Positions 45,171-51,660 of a DNA stretch of 51,660 bases are shown piece by piece. Positions within the stretch are counted from its first letter, which is position 1. Every line of letters starts with the position of its first letter. The notes under the pieces were generated by a model. It did not search any database. It saw only the letters and a program-made list of their open reading frames with translations, and was not told the origin of the DNA. The stretch covers positions 1 through 51,660 of the forward strand of contig NZ_JAFIFQ010000028.1 of NCBI RefSeq assembly GCF_020831925.1. Direction: 5' to 3'. This DNA comes from Alkalimonas sp. GTDB lineage: Bacteria; Pseudomonadota; Gammaproteobacteria; Enterobacterales; Alteromonadaceae. Position numbers and translations under genes: made by a program.

Positions 45171-47009
45171 ATGTTACGTTTACAACCAGAACAACTACAA
45201 CAAAAGCTGGATTTCATCGACCATTACTTAAGCGCCCAGAACGCCGCCGATGGCTCGAAAATGGATGCCAACGCCAATGTCACCCAGAAAAACATCGCCA
45301 CCTTAGAAGCTGAGCTGATGAAAGACATCTTTATTCAGGTCAATCGTGGCAAAGTCAGCCAGAAAATTGCTGAACTCTTTGGTCCTGAGCTGGCAGAAGA
45401 GTACGGCCGCCAAATCGAGCAGCACGAGATCTATGTGCACGATGAGACCAGCTTAAAGCCTTATTGCGTCTCGGTGACCCTATACCCTTTCTTGCGCGAT
45501 GGCCTGACCAAGCTGGGTGGTGAATCCAAAGCACCGAAGCATCTGGAATCGTTCTGTGGCTGTTTCGTTAACTTTGTCTTTGCCATCAGCAGCCAGTTTG
45601 CCGGCGCCGTCGCTACCGTCGAGTTCCTGACGTACTTCGACTACTTTGCCCGTAAAGACTATGGCGATAACTACCTGCAAACCCACCCTCACCTGATCGC
45701 CAATCACTTGCAGCATGTGGTCTATGCCCTGAACCAACCCGCCGCCGCCCGCGGCTATCAAAGCGTGTTCTGGAATATTTCGGTGTACGATCAGCATTAC
45801 TTCGACAGCATGTTTGGCAGTTTTGTATTCCCGGACTTCACAAAACCAGACTGGCACTCAGTCGATGCGCTGCAGCACTTTTTCCTCGATTGGTTTAACG
45901 AGGAACGCAAAAAAACCATCCTGACCTTCCCTGTGGTCACCGTCGCCATGCTGACCGAGCAAGGCCAGTGCAAAGATCAGCAGTTTGCCAAAAGCATGGC
46001 CAAACAACTGGCCAACGACAGCTCATTTTTTGTGTATTTGTCGGATAATGCCGACTCATTAGCCTCCTGCTGCCGGCTGCGCAGTGAAATTAGTGACAAC
46101 ACGTTTTCTTACTCGCTCGGCGCCGGTGGCGTCGCTACCGGCTCCATCAATGTCATTACCATCAATATGAACCGGCTGGTGCAGGATGGCCGCGATCTGG
46201 CCACCGAAGTCGACAAGATCCACAAGTACCAGGTGGCCTACCGCAAGCTGATGGAGGAGTATCTGGCAGCAGGTTTACTCACCGTATACGACGCGGGTTT
46301 TATCTCACTGGATAAACAGTTTTTAACCATCGGCATCAATGGCATGGTCGAAGCCGCCGAATCGCAGGGGCTGGTGGCCAGCAACAACCCGGAGTACATT
46401 GCTTTTGTCCGTGAGCAGCTGAAAAGTATTTTTGATGCCAATAAAGCCGCCAAAGCCAAATACGGCTATCTGTTTAATACCGAATTTGTACCGGCAGAGA
46501 ACCTGGGGGTGAAAAATGCCAAATGGGATAGCGAAGATGGCTACCAGGTACCGCGCGATTGCTACAATTCCTATTTTTATGTGGTGGAAGATGAGCAGAC
46601 CAATGCGCTGGATAAATTCCAGCTGCATGGCAAAGAGCTGCTGGATTATCTGGATGGCGGCTCGGCGCTGCACCTGAACCTGGATGAAAAACTGGATGAA
46701 GACGGCTATCTGGCCATGCTGAACATTGCCGCCCATACCGGCTGCAATTACTTCTGCGTCAATGTCAAAATCACCATCTGCAATCAGTGTGAGGCCATTG
46801 ATAAACGTACCCTGCACCACTGCAGCAGCTGTGGCAGCCAGGATGTTGATCACGGCACCCGGGTGATTGGTTACTTAAAACGGGTATCGGCCTTTAGCAG
46901 CGGCCGGCGCAAAGAGCATGCGCTGAGGCATTATCATCGCGCGCCTCAGCCACTCCGTGCTCAGCCCACAATACCCAAAACACCTCAGGCCGTTGCCGCA
47001 GAAGCTTAA
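45171..47009 (+). CDS. nrdD: Anaerobic (class III) ribonucleotide reductase NrdD
   Basis: This 612-aa protein lacks the N-terminal ATP-cone of E. coli NrdD (712 aa). It has the first active-site cysteine region 'SLKPYCVSVTLYPFL' (C99), an 'SFCGC' pair (C129, C131), and a C300-C301 pair ('SLASCCRLRSE') where E. coli has M-G-C. The Zn site is 'CNQCEAI' plus 'CSSCGSQ'. The glycyl radical site is G567 ('RVIGYLKRVSAFSSGRR'). The Cys-Cys arrangement and the 'CVSVTLYPF' style suggest a subclass using thioredoxin or glutaredoxin instead of formate; that is inference. A 40-residue Pro/Ala-rich tail after the radical loop is unusual. AAGGAG precedes the ATG. Confidence 0.93.
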   Translation: MLRLQPEQLQQKLDFIDHYLSAQNAADGSKMDANANVTQKNIATLEAELMKDIFIQVNRGKVSQKIAELFGPELAEEYGRQIEQHEIYVHDETSLKPYCVSVTLYPFLRDGLTKLGGESKAPKHLESFCGCFVNFVFAISSQFAGAVATVEFLTYFDYFARKDYGDNYLQTHPHLIANHLQHVVYALNQPAAARGYQSVFWNISVYDQHYFDSMFGSFVFPDFTKPDWHSVDALQHFFLDWFNEERKKTILTFPVVTVAMLTEQGQCKDQQFAKSMAKQLANDSSFFVYLSDNADSLASCCRLRSEISDNTFSYSLGAGGVATGSINVITINMNRLVQDGRDLATEVDKIHKYQVAYRKLMEEYLAAGLLTVYDAGFISLDKQFLTIGINGMVEAAESQGLVASNNPEYIAFVREQLKSIFDANKAAKAKYGYLFNTEFVPAENLGVKNAKWDSEDGYQVPRDCYNSYFYVVEDEQTNALDKFQLHGKELLDYLDGGSALHLNLDEKLDEDGYLAMLNIAAHTGCNYFCVNVKITICNQCEAIDKRTLHHCSSCGSQDVDHGTRVIGYLKRVSAFSSGRRKEHALRHYHRAPQPLRAQPTIPKTPQAVAAEA

Positions 47010-47018
47010 TCGCCAAAC

Positions 47019-47040
47019 GGCTACCCCATTCGGGGTAGCC
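47019..47040 (+). terminator. Hairpin after nrdD
   Basis: GGCTACCCC-ATTC-GGGGTAGCC forms a perfect 9-bp stem 10 nt after the nrdD stop, followed by ACTGCCTCTTTT. It likely ends the nrdGD transcript. Confidence 0.7.
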
Positions 47041-47121
47041 ACTGCCTCTTTTGCCTAGTCGGCTCTGCACTCTTTGGCTGCTACACTGTGCAGCATACGT
47101 TCTACCAGTTTCAGGTATTCT

Positions 47122-47523
47122 ATGTTTTCAACCTATTCCCAGTTTATTGAGATGGCCTACCATCAGGCTGAGCCACAACGACTGCTGTTTGTGCTCACCA
47201 AAATGCAACTGCCGAAAGATGCAACCCCAGAGCAACAAGCCCGTTTTGAGCAAGGCGAAGGCGGTTATCTGGAATCAGTCCTCTGCGTGGATAAGCTACC
47301 GGAAGACGTGCGCGATTTTGCCGCTTTCGTCGAAGAGTCCAAACAAACCGAACTGGATTGGGACATCGCTTTTATTTCCAGTATGGAAGGCCGCGCTGGG
47401 TTTGCGCCCAATTCCGACGAAGCAGTACAGCCGCTAAAGCTGATGGTACAGCGCATTGAAGCCGGCCAGGTGGCGAATTTCCTGGCGGTGAATAAGCAAG
47501 GTGAATTGTTGCAGTTTCAGTAA
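47122..47523 (+). CDS. Small conserved protein next to nrdD
   Basis: Starting at ATG 47122 (CAGGT upstream), the 133-aa soluble protein begins 'MFSTYSQFIEMAYHQAEPQR' and has the conserved-looking runs 'LLFVLTKMQLPKDATPEQQA', 'SVLCVDKLPEDVRDFAAFVE' and 'DWDIAFISSMEGRAG'. I recall similar proteins being labelled 'ribonucleotide reductase subunit alpha' in databases, but it contains no reductase domain and that name looks like an annotation artefact derived from neighbourhood. Its function is unknown. A start at 47074 is possible but less likely. It lies 112 nt downstream of nrdD, past a terminator-like hairpin. Confidence 0.7.
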   Translation: MFSTYSQFIEMAYHQAEPQRLLFVLTKMQLPKDATPEQQARFEQGEGGYLESVLCVDKLPEDVRDFAAFVEESKQTELDWDIAFISSMEGRAGFAPNSDEAVQPLKLMVQRIEAGQVANFLAVNKQGELLQFQ

Positions 47524-47853
47524 AAGTTTATAACGATCTACCAACTAACTACCAATACAAGAACCGTATTTGAGTACCCATCAAGCTCTGGTTCAGGCAT
47601 AGTTCTGATAAACTAAAAATAGGCTTCTCCTGGTTGGAGCGCCTGTAGATCACCCTCTTGATGTAGTTGCTCTAAACCCGGTGTGATTCAGCTATTTACA
47701 ACAAATTCGGCGTAATGTTAGAGAGAAAGCTACACAAACAGCCTCCAGAGCCGCCAAACCAGTGTTAGACTACATTGTTGATTCAGTCAGAAGAGTTGCT
47801 ATTGATGCAGCAAAACATCGTTTAGAGCGCTTTATAAATCCAAGGTTTTATTA
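47524..47853 (+). other. Gap with possible gene remnant upstream of a small membrane protein
   Basis: No complete gene is apparent in this 330-nt stretch. On the + strand, one frame from 47687 to 47854 is open for 55 codons and reads like protein ('REKATQTASRAAKPVLDYIV', ending 'HRLERFINPRFY'), but it has no ATG and is preceded by an in-frame TGA at 47684. The same frame is open for 24 codons before that TGA. The stop at 47852-47854 overlaps the ATG of the next small gene. The stretch is more AT-rich than its neighbours. It could be a decayed gene whose distal partner survives. Confidence 0.35.
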
Positions 47854-47961
47854 ATGAAGCAACAAGACACTAATCTTAACTCTTGGCAAGTAGCTGCTGG
47901 CTGGTTACTCATTACAGCGCTCACCATTTTTGGCTTCGTCTATTTCTGGTATTACTTATAA
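47854..47961 (+). CDS. 35-aa single-pass membrane protein
   Basis: A short frame beginning 'MKQQDTNLNSWQVAAGWLLI' encodes 35 aa: a polar N terminus of about 12 residues, then a hydrophobic helix of about 20 residues ending 'FGFVYFWYYL'. AAGG lies 8 nt before the ATG. Its ATG overlaps the stop of an upstream open frame (TAATG). The size and topology resemble small accessory subunits of respiratory complexes such as CydX or CcoS, but there is no sequence match I can name and no oxidase genes are adjacent. The function is unknown. Confidence 0.5.
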   Translation: MKQQDTNLNSWQVAAGWLLITALTIFGFVYFWYYL

Positions 47962-48055
47962 CTTCCACACCGGCAAAGATGCCAGTTCGTAGCTTGGCAC
48001 AAAATTGCTTGTTTCCTATACTGGTAACTACTGACTGAATAATGAGGATACCGTG

Positions 48056-48436
48056 ATGCGACTTTTTGCTCTCTTAGTACCTGCTCTATTGGCTGCCCTG
48101 TTCTGGGCTTTTAGCGCGACAGCACACCATGGCTGGAACTGGGCTGAAAGCGAACAAACAGAAATGACTGGTACCATTACCGAAATCTATATCGGCCCGC
48201 CACACCCACGCCTGATGATCGAGACAGAGCAAGGCCCCTGGCAGGTAGATCTTGGTAACCCACGTCAAACCCGTGATGCTGGTTTTGTCGAAGGGGAAGC
48301 CGCCGTTGGCGATCTGGTGCTTATTCGGGGTCATCGCTCCAACAACAAGGATGAACACATTATCAAAGCGGTCCGCGCCACCATTGATGACAGAGTGTAC
48401 ACCTTCTATCCAAGCCTGCTGCGTGAAGACCAATAA
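48056..48436 (+). CDS. DUF6152-like exported protein
   Basis: This 126-aa protein has a signal peptide ('MRLFALLVPALLAALFWAFS', cleavage near ATA-HHGW) followed by a small OB-like beta domain with 'TGTITEIYIGPPHPRLMIE' and 'GDLVLIRGHRSN'. The mature N terminus begins HHGW, as in DUF6152 proteins, and the two histidines might bind a metal such as copper. The ATG 48056 and a GTG at 48053 are both behind GAGG; ATG is chosen. The gene is 22 nt upstream of a four-helix membrane protein, a recurring pairing. The function of this pair is unknown. Confidence 0.75.
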   Translation: MRLFALLVPALLAALFWAFSATAHHGWNWAESEQTEMTGTITEIYIGPPHPRLMIETEQGPWQVDLGNPRQTRDAGFVEGEAAVGDLVLIRGHRSNNKDEHIIKAVRATIDDRVYTFYPSLLREDQ

Positions 48437-48458
48437 CCGCTGTTAAAGTACGGTCATC

Positions 48459-48935
48459 ATGCTCACTGAACTGCTGGTCAGCCTGGGTGATACCGCGCTG
48501 GCCAGTTGGTTGCGCCAATCCAGCATCGGATACCCGCTGCTAAGCAGTGCCCATATCCTGGGTATCGCCTTGTTACTGGGTTCAGTGCTGATACTTGATT
48601 TGCGTTTGCTGGGTATCACCGACCGTGGCGACTTGACCATGCTGGCACCCATACTCAGCCGCTTTGCAGCCTGCGGCCTGTTGCTTGCGCTGGTTACCGG
48701 CCCCCTGCTGTTTAGTGTCCAGCCAGCTCACTATCTTGCCAACAGTGCTTTTTTGCTAAAACTCGCTTTATTGCTGCTGGCTTTGCTCAATATTCTGCTG
48801 GTGCACCGGCTACCACACTGGCAAGCCCTGCTTGATGGTCAAAGGCCTACTCTTTTTCTTAAAATCACCGCCCTGCTATCATTGCTGCTCTGGCTGGCCA
48901 TCTTGCTGGCCGGGCGCTGGATCGCATTTGTTTAG
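48459..48935 (+). CDS. DUF6644-like integral membrane protein
   Basis: This 158-aa protein has about four hydrophobic helices ('HILGIALLLGSVLILDLRLL', 'FAACGLLLALVTGPLLF', 'FLLKLALLLLALLNILLV' and 'ITALLSLLLWLAILLAGRW'). His32 sits in helix 1 ('SSAHILG') and could bind heme, as in other small cytochrome-like membrane proteins; His113 follows helix 3. It follows the DUF6152-like gene by 22 nt and is probably its membrane partner. No enzymatic motif is visible. Confidence 0.75.
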   Translation: MLTELLVSLGDTALASWLRQSSIGYPLLSSAHILGIALLLGSVLILDLRLLGITDRGDLTMLAPILSRFAACGLLLALVTGPLLFSVQPAHYLANSAFLLKLALLLLALLNILLVHRLPHWQALLDGQRPTLFLKITALLSLLLWLAILLAGRWIAFV

Positions 48936-49028
48936 ACTTCTGTGCCAAAACATAGCCAACCTACATACGCTCAGAGGTACTACCCAAAAAGTTACACCCA
49001 CCAAGCCCAATGGAAATTAACTGGTTTT

Positions 49029-49532
49029 CTATGCCAACTGGCCCTGATCCAGGGCTGGTACAGCTTCTGCCAATCGCGTAAGCAAGGTAACCAATGATTT
49101 GGGCAGCCGCTCATGCAGCTCAATGGTATCCAGCAGGTTTTTCACCGCCATGGCCAGCTCGGTATCGCCCAGCAAGGCCAGCTTGCGGCGGAAAAACAGC
49201 GTGTCCGGGTCGGCTTGCTGGGTGATCAGCTGCAGTAAATCCTGGCTGTTGGCCCGAAACAACACATCCTCTGCCCCATCGGCCAGCACTGTTAACCGGC
49301 CTTGTTGCAGTTGCAGGTAAAACTGATAATTCAAATCAGCCACTTCGACCTTCACGGTTTTACCGCTCAGAAAATCCAGCTCCCCTACGGTTAACTCCTG
49401 ACGGAAAAACCAGTTCATTTGCTGTTCCAAACCAAAGCTGCTGATGGGCTTTGGCAGTAGCCGAAGCGCTGTGCCTACCCACAAAGGCCCGCGCACTACC
49501 ACCTGTTGGATAACCCATTTTCTATTTAACAT
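49029..49532 (-). CDS. ubiT: UbiT, SCP2-domain accessory factor of anaerobic ubiquinone synthesis
   Basis: This 167-aa protein is an SCP2 sterol-carrier-like domain ('FFRQELTVGELDFLSGKTVK', 'DVLFRANSQDLLQLI', 'DPDTLFFRRKLALLGDTE'), typical of UbiT (YhbT). UbiT binds isoprenoid quinone intermediates and is required for the O2-independent ubiquinone pathway with UbiU and UbiV. It is divergent from ubiUV with 139 nt between. On its strand, a TATCAT hexamer (49567-49572) lies 21 nt from an FNR-like site, so anaerobic induction is likely. Confidence 0.9.
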   Translation of the reverse strand: MLNRKWVIQQVVVRGPLWVGTALRLLPKPISSFGLEQQMNWFFRQELTVGELDFLSGKTVKVEVADLNYQFYLQLQQGRLTVLADGAEDVLFRANSQDLLQLITQQADPDTLFFRRKLALLGDTELAMAVKNLLDTIELHERLPKSLVTLLTRLAEAVPALDQGQLA

Positions 49533-49566
49533 TCAATAACTTCCAAGCCTTTAATCCGGTACACTG

Positions 49567-49607
49567 ATGATACTAAAAACAAGCAGTTCTTGTTTAATCT
49601 ACATCAA
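49567..49607 (-). promoter_or_regulatory. FNR-like site shared by ubiT and ubiUV promoters
   Basis: TTAAT-CTAC-ATCAA (49594-49607 on +) matches the FNR consensus except for one base. Reading toward ubiT, TATCAT (complement of 49567-49572), a 5/6 match to the -10 consensus, is 21 nt away. Reading toward ubiU, a poor hexamer CACACT (49630-49635) is 22 nt away. One site may activate both directions, more strongly ubiT. FNR is known to control ubiTUV in E. coli. Confidence 0.7.
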
Positions 49608-49671
49608 AGTTTGATGCGTTGCTTGCTGCCACACTGGGTAAGTTCCGGCAGCAACAAGCGCAGGAGTTCGT

Positions 49672-50664
49672 ATGGAATTACTCTGCCCGGCTGGCAGTGT
49701 GCCAGCCTTAAAAGCCGCCATTGAACATGGCGCCGATGCGGTCTATGTTGGTTTAAAAGACGAAACCAATGCCCGGCACTTTGCCGGCTTAAACCTCGAT
49801 CAGCTGAAACTAACAGAAGCCGCTGATTATGTGCACCGCCATGGTCGCAAACTGCATGTCGCCATCAATACCTTTGCTCACCCAGGCAATTGGCAACGCT
49901 GGCAGGAGGCGGTGGATAGTGCAGTCAAAGCCGGCGCAGATGCGCTGATCTTAGCCGATATGGCGGTGCTCGGTTATGCAGCCGAGCGCTACCCGCAGGT
50001 AGAGCGGCATTTATCGGTGCAAGCATCGGCCACCAATGCCGCTGCCATTGAATTTTACCGCCAGTACGGCGTGTCACGGGTGGTGCTGCCGCGGGTATTG
50101 TCGCTGCAACAAGTGCGGGCGCTGGCGCGTACCTGCAACATCGACCTGGAAGTCTTTGCCTTTGGCAGCCTGTGCATTATGGCGGAAGGCCGCTGCTATC
50201 TGAGCTCTTATTTCACCGGCGAGTCGCCCAATACCGCCGGTGCCTGCTCGCCTGCGGCTTTCGTTCGCTGGGATGAACACGACGGCCAGCTGGAGTCGCG
50301 CTTAAATGGCGTGCTGATTGATCGCTTTGCCCCGGATGAAACCGCTGGCTACCCGACCCTGTGCAAAGGCCGCTTTGATGTGGATGGCGAGCGCTACCAT
50401 GTGCTGGAAGAGCCGACCAGCTTAAATACCCTGAGCCTGCTGCCCGAGCTACACAAAGAAGGCATTGTTTCGCTGAAAATCGAAGGCCGCCAACGTAGCC
50501 CGGCTTATGTCGCCAAGCTGACCAAAGTCTGGCGTGAGGCGATTGATACCCTGCTGCAGGACCCGGCGCACTTTGAAGTCGCCGCCAACTGGCAACAGGT
50601 GCTGGCTGGCTTATCGGAAGGCAGCCAGACTACGCTCGGTGCTTACCATCGTTCCTGGAAATAA
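49672..50664 (+). CDS. ubiU: UbiU, O2-independent ubiquinone hydroxylation protein (U32 family)
   Basis: This 330-aa U32-family protein has the four cysteines of the [4Fe-4S] site at C168, C175, C192 and C231, one residue off from E. coli UbiU (C169, C176, C193, C232). It starts 'MELLCPAGSVPALKAAIEHG', as expected for the family. UbiU and UbiV form a heterodimer that hydroxylates ubiquinone precursors without O2, using prephenate as oxygen donor. AGGAG lies before the ATG. ubiV follows 39 nt later on the same strand. Confidence 0.95.
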   Translation: MELLCPAGSVPALKAAIEHGADAVYVGLKDETNARHFAGLNLDQLKLTEAADYVHRHGRKLHVAINTFAHPGNWQRWQEAVDSAVKAGADALILADMAVLGYAAERYPQVERHLSVQASATNAAAIEFYRQYGVSRVVLPRVLSLQQVRALARTCNIDLEVFAFGSLCIMAEGRCYLSSYFTGESPNTAGACSPAAFVRWDEHDGQLESRLNGVLIDRFAPDETAGYPTLCKGRFDVDGERYHVLEEPTSLNTLSLLPELHKEGIVSLKIEGRQRSPAYVAKLTKVWREAIDTLLQDPAHFEVAANWQQVLAGLSEGSQTTLGAYHRSWK

Positions 50665-50703
50665 GCGCATGGAACCTATCGCACAGGAAATAAGGAATCT
50701 CAG

Positions 50704-51576
50704 ATGAAGTTTTCCCTTGGCCCTATTCAGTATTTCTGGCCCAAAGCCCAGGTGCAGCAGTTTTACCGCCAGGCGGCTGAGTCCGCCATTGATATCGTCT
50801 ATCTGGGCGAAACGGTGTGCAGCAAACGGCGTGAGCTGAAACTGGATGATTACCTGCAACTGGCGCACATGCTGCGCGAAGCCGGTAAGCAGGTTTGTTT
50901 ATCCACCATGACACTGCTGGAAGCACCATCCGAGCTGCGCGAACTGCGCCGTTACTGCGAGAACGGCGACTTCTTAGTGGAAGCCAACGATGTCGGTGCT
51001 ATCCAGATGCTGCAAGAACAAGGCATCACCTTTGTCTGTGGCCCGGCGATCAGTTGCTACAACCAGCACGCACTGCGCCGTTTGGTCGGCATGGGGTTGC
51101 AGCGCTGGGTGCTGCCGGTGGAGTTATCGGAGCAATGGCTGCGCGATTTGCTCAGCCAAAGCTGCATTCAGGATATTCGCGATTGCTTCCAAACCGAGCT
51201 GCTGGCCTTTGGCCATTTGCCGCTGGCCTGGTCCGGCCGCTGCTTTACCGCCCGCTCGGAAAATCGCAGCAAGGATCAGTGCGAGCTGTGTTGCATCAAG
51301 TACCCCGAGGGGCGCACCGTCACCAGCCAGGATGGCAAGCAGGTGTTTGTGCTCAATGGCATTCAAACGCAATCCGGTGATCGCTACAACCTGATCAACC
51401 AGTTGCCGCAAATGCATGGCCTGGTTGACATTGTGCGGTTAAGCCCACAGCATGAAGGGACCTTTGACTGGCTGGCAAAATTTAAAGCCAATCTGCATGG
51501 CGAGGCGCCGCAGCCATTGCCTGATGGTGATTGCAACGGTTACTGGTTGCAGCTGGCTGGCATGGCCTCCGGTTGA
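50704..51576 (+). CDS. ubiV: UbiV, O2-independent ubiquinone hydroxylation protein (U32 family)
   Basis: This 290-aa protein has the Fe-S cysteines C39 ('LGETVCSK'), C180 ('SGRCFTARSE'), C193 and C197 ('DQCELCCIKYP'), at the same positions as E. coli UbiV; C196 is additional. It partners UbiU in anaerobic ubiquinone synthesis. AAGGAAT lies before the ATG. The TGA stop at 51574-51576 is part of the first unit of a long GTTGAGT heptamer repeat, so repeat length changes would not alter the protein. Confidence 0.95.
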   Translation: MKFSLGPIQYFWPKAQVQQFYRQAAESAIDIVYLGETVCSKRRELKLDDYLQLAHMLREAGKQVCLSTMTLLEAPSELRELRRYCENGDFLVEANDVGAIQMLQEQGITFVCGPAISCYNQHALRRLVGMGLQRWVLPVELSEQWLRDLLSQSCIQDIRDCFQTELLAFGHLPLAWSGRCFTARSENRSKDQCELCCIKYPEGRTVTSQDGKQVFVLNGIQTQSGDRYNLINQLPQMHGLVDIVRLSPQHEGTFDWLAKFKANLHGEAPQPLPDGDCNGYWLQLAGMASG

Positions 51577-51660
51577 GTGTTGAGTGTTGAGTGTTGAGTG
51601 TTGAGTGTTGAGTGTTGAATGTTGAATGTTGAATGTTGAATGTTGAATGTTGAATGTTGA
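51572..51660. repeat. Heptanucleotide tandem repeat, (GTTGAGT)6 then (GTTGAAT)6+
   Basis: From 51572 to 51613 there are six perfect GTTGAGT units. From 51614 to 51655 there are six perfect GTTGAAT units, and 51656-51660 begins another before the window ends. The two blocks differ only at the sixth base and do not mix. The first unit supplies the ubiV stop codon. The total length is unknown because it runs off the window. Confidence 0.97.

Noticed and set aside
51572-51660. CRISPR array
   Set aside because: The units are 7 nt and contiguous, with no spacers.

Overview
The window reads as chromosomal DNA of a facultatively anaerobic, nitrate-respiring gammaproteobacterium. NarG, NarI, TrhP (YegQ), UbiU and UbiV carry their cofactor residues at or within two residues of the E. 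coli numbering. The overall style (many soluble sensor kinases and GGDEF/EAL proteins, moderate GC) fits the Alishewanella/Rheinheimera/Shewanella part of the Alteromonadales; the genus is an inference. I saw no rRNA, tRNA, CRISPR array, prophage or complete insertion sequence.

Region 1 (71-12307) is a dense cytosolic signalling locus. A + strand operon (degenerate REC/HD-GYP protein, FIST-domain NosP-like sensor, two histidine kinases) converges on a - strand operon (CheY-like receiver, CheC-like phosphatase, PAS kinase, hybrid kinase with REC and HPt). Both operons start behind the same 13-base motif, GACAAATGAGACA. A composite REC-GGDEF-EAL protein follows on the + strand. The set resembles NO-sensing NosP/kinase/c-di-GMP circuits, but with four kinases in one place.

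Region 2 (12295-26308) is mixed. It holds a YfhL-type ferredoxin with the tRNA hydroxylase TrhP, a DUF6544-like protein, a PAS protein with a CheB-CheR-PAS fusion, a VOC protein, a two-gene small-ORF operon including a 48-aa CxC protein, two exported monoheme c-type proteins, a secreted amidohydrolase with a gamma-glutamylcyclotransferase-like protein, and moeA overlapping narL.

Region 3 (26724-40862) is nitrate respiration: narK, a CBS-PAS-GGDEF-EAL gene broken by one in-frame TAG, narX (-), and narGHJI followed by a parvulin-type PPIase. narK and narG share a 16-base 7-2-7 NarL-type palindrome. narG has a perfect FNR site placed for class II activation.

Region 4 (41129-51660) holds an exported M64 metallopeptidase, an alginate-export-type outer-membrane porin, nrdG-nrdD with paired NrdR boxes, a small conserved protein, a 35-aa membrane protein, a DUF6152/DUF6644-like pair, and the O2-independent ubiquinone genes ubiT (-) and ubiUV (+). 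Perfect FNR sites precede the porin and nrdG, and a one-mismatch site lies between ubiT and ubiU. In all these promoters the FNR site sits 21-22 nt from a -10-like hexamer. The right half of the window therefore looks like an anaerobic regulon: nitrate reduction, molybdenum cofactor, anaerobic dNTP synthesis and anaerobic quinone synthesis. The window ends inside a heptanucleotide tandem repeat that begins at the ubiV stop codon.
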